Assembly (NCBI GenBank): GCA_002362735.1
Contig: DEUU01000407.1
Location: 1 to 5,701, forward strand
Length of the DNA: 5,701 bases
Origin: Dehalococcoidia bacterium UBA3254
Lineage (GTDB): Bacteria; Chloroflexota; Dehalococcoidia; Dehalococcoidales; UBA3254
Direction: 5' to 3'
Made by a program: the position numbers and the translations under genes. Below the pieces are notes generated by a model. That model was not told the DNA's origin and ran no database searches. It worked only from the letters and a program-made list of their open reading frames with translations. This document shows, piece after piece, positions 4,381 to 5,701 of the stretch (positions are counted from its first letter, which is position 1; the number at the start of each line of letters is the position of its first letter).

Positions 4381-5701
4381 ACATGAACGAAACAATTGAT
4401 AAATATCTGGTGAGAGTTGGCATGGCTTCCTGCGGCATCGCCGCCGGAGCCCGAAAAGTTAACGATTCACTAAATGTTATGCTTCAAAACAAAGGACTGC
4501 CGCTTGTACTCAAGTCGACCGGGTGCATGGGCATGTGCTATAACGAGCCGCTGGTTGAGGTAGTTCCACCCGCTGGTGAGCGCACATTGTATAAAAACAT
4601 TACTCCTGAGAAGATGGAACGTATTGTCAGAGAACATATTATTGCAGGAAGTCCGGTGACTGAATTCGCTGTACCTTCAGCGGAATGGGATAGTCTCATG
4701 GCCAAGCAGAAAAGAATTGTGCTTCGGAATTGCGGAATTATCGATCCCGAAAATATTGATGATTATATTGGTTCAGGTGGGTATGAAGCACTTAAAAAGG
4801 TGATTACGCAGATGACGCCGGAGAGTGTCATCAACGAAGTGCTGAAGTCCGGACTCCGCGGCCGGGGAGGGGCTGGATTTTCTACAGGCACCAAATGGGG
4901 GTTAGCTCGCAAGGCTAAAGGCTACCCTAAATATCTGGTGTGCAATGCTGATGAAGGCGATCCTGGAGCCTTTATGAACCGCAACGTTTTGGAAAGCGAT
5001 CCTCATAGCGTTATAGAAGGAATAATCATTGCGGGTTATGCTATCGGCGCTTCGATCGGCTATATTTATTGCCGGGCAGAATACCCTCTGGCTTTGGAAC
5101 GCCTGGAAGTTACTCTGAAAAAAGCCAGAGAAAGGAATTACCTGGGCGAAAACATTCTGGGTAAAGGTTTTGATTTCGATATCGAAATTCGCGAGGGAGC
5201 AGGGGCTTTTGTCTGCGGCGAAGAGACCGCTCTCATGATGTCTATAGAGGGCAAGCGGGGAATGCCCCGGACGCGGCCTCCTTTTCCAGCCGAAGCCGGA
5301 CTTTGGGGACAACCAACGAACATAAATAATGTGGAAACCTATTCGGTAATCCCCTGGATCATCCGGAACGGCGGCGACCAATACTCGTTCAATGGGACAG
5401 AAAAAAGCAAGGGAACGCGAACTTTTTCTTTAGCCGGAAAGATCGCCCGCAGCGGCTTGATTGAAGTAGCTCTGGGCACTACCATCCGTGAAATTGTTCT
5501 GGAAATGGGCGGAGGTACTTCTACCGGACTGGAATTCAAGGCGATCCAGATTGGTGGACCTTCCGGAGGGGTGATTCCAGCCAGACTGGCAGACACCCGA
5601 ATAGATTATGAGACGATTCCTGCTACCGGCGCTATTATGGGCTCCGGAGGGTTGATCACGATGGACTCAAGTTCATGCATGGTGGACGTGGCAAAATATT
5701 T
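4377..5701 (+). CDS. nuoF: NuoF/HndC-type FMN and NAD(P)-binding subunit with N-terminal ferredoxin-like domain, partial
   Basis: This is the flavoprotein subunit that exchanges hydride with NAD(P)H through FMN. The window holds 441 complete codons before the right edge cuts the gene. Residues about 8-98 form an HndB-like thioredoxin-fold [2Fe-2S] domain with SCGIAAGARKV (Cys19) and STGCMGMC (Cys50, Cys54). The NuoF core follows: RNCGIIDPE (117-125), the FMN/NAD loop GLRGRGGAGFSTGTKW (159-174), NADEGDPGAFMNR (190-202), GAGAFVCGEETALMMSIEGK (274-293), PTNINNVET (313-321) and the SLBB-type stretch around GGPSGG (393-398). The family's ESCGxCxxCR 4Fe-4S motif is expected about ten residues beyond the edge, possibly followed by a ferredoxin domain. 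The start overlaps the nuoE-type stop (ATGA); an in-frame ATG six bases later (4383) is equally possible. Homologues serve in bifurcating [FeFe] hydrogenases (HndABCD, HymABC, HydABC) and formate dehydrogenases; the catalytic partner should be encoded next. The symbol names the family only. Confidence 0.94.
   Translation, partial: MNMNETIDKYLVRVGMASCGIAAGARKVNDSLNVMLQNKGLPLVLKSTGCMGMCYNEPLVEVVPPAGERTLYKNITPEKMERIVREHIIAGSPVTEFAVPSAEWDSLMAKQKRIVLRNCGIIDPENIDDYIGSGGYEALKKVITQMTPESVINEVLKSGLRGRGGAGFSTGTKWGLARKAKGYPKYLVCNADEGDPGAFMNRNVLESDPHSVIEGIIIAGYAIGASIGYIYCRAEYPLALERLEVTLKKARERNYLGENILGKGFDFDIEIREGAGAFVCGEETALMMSIEGKRGMPRTRPPFPAEAGLWGQPTNINNVETYSVIPWIIRNGGDQYSFNGTEKSKGTRTFSLAGKIARSGLIEVALGTTIREIVLEMGGGTSTGLEFKAIQIGGPSGGVIPARLADTRIDYETIPATGAIMGSGGLITMDSSSCMVDVAKY

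Noticed and set aside
4902..5596. Minus-strand frames opposite the NuoF-type gene (159, 61 and 85 codons)
   Set aside because: They are antisense to conserved FMN/NAD motifs of the NuoF core, so they are shadows.
4377..5701. Assignment to respiratory complex I
   Set aside because: The N-terminal HndB-like domain and the RAM/two-component context without other nuo genes fit a soluble NAD(P)-linked hydrogenase or formate dehydrogenase better, though the catalytic subunit is outside the window.

Overview
The window looks like a piece of an anaerobic bacterial chromosome with moderate G+C. Lineage can only be guessed. The 61-residue XRE regulator, the LuxR/NarL response regulator with an AGAAGYLLKDVSSREL stretch, and the stand-alone RAM protein ahead of a NuoE/NuoF pair all resemble proteins I associate with Chloroflexota, especially Dehalococcoidia. 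This rests on remembered family likeness, not on a search.

Left third (1-1125): AT-rich and sparsely coding. A 57-codon minus-strand frame (130-303) encodes a small CxxC...CxxC zinc-ribbon-like protein, and its frame stays open past an amber stop to the left edge. About 500 bases without a convincing gene follow. They end in a well-formed sigma70-type promoter (TTGACA, 17 bp, TATTAT), decorated with CTAG-centred repeats and TTAAC-type inverted repeats, which drives a 61-residue XRE-family helix-turn-helix protein (815-1000).

Middle (1126-3309, minus strand): a two-component operon. The response regulator gene comes first, and six bases after its stop comes the gene for a soluble PAS-PAS histidine kinase of the NarX/DegS (HisKA_3) type. 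A perfect 12-bp inverted repeat with a 7-bp spacer lies 20 bases before the regulator start codon and overlaps its likely promoter.

Right (3514-5701, plus strand, divergent): an apparent operon of a RAM-only (Lrp/AsnC ligand-binding) protein, a NuoE/HndA-type [2Fe-2S] subunit, and a NuoF-type flavoprotein subunit with an HndB-like thioredoxin-fold ferredoxin domain at its N-terminus. The NuoF-type gene is cut by the window edge just before the expected 4Fe-4S Cys motif. The pair is the NAD(P)H-oxidising or -reducing half of a soluble multi-subunit enzyme, such as an electron-bifurcating [FeFe] hydrogenase (Hnd/Hym/Hyd) or an NAD-dependent formate dehydrogenase. The catalytic subunit would lie to the right and is not visible.

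The likely logic is that a cytoplasmic PAS sensor reads a redox or small-molecule cue and its regulator acts in the shared 204-bp intergenic region to set expression of itself and perhaps of the redox operon. The proteins belong to known families. The less ordinary points are the operator-like DNA, the RAM-only protein heading a redox operon, and the zinc-ribbon gene with its open frame beyond the amber codon.
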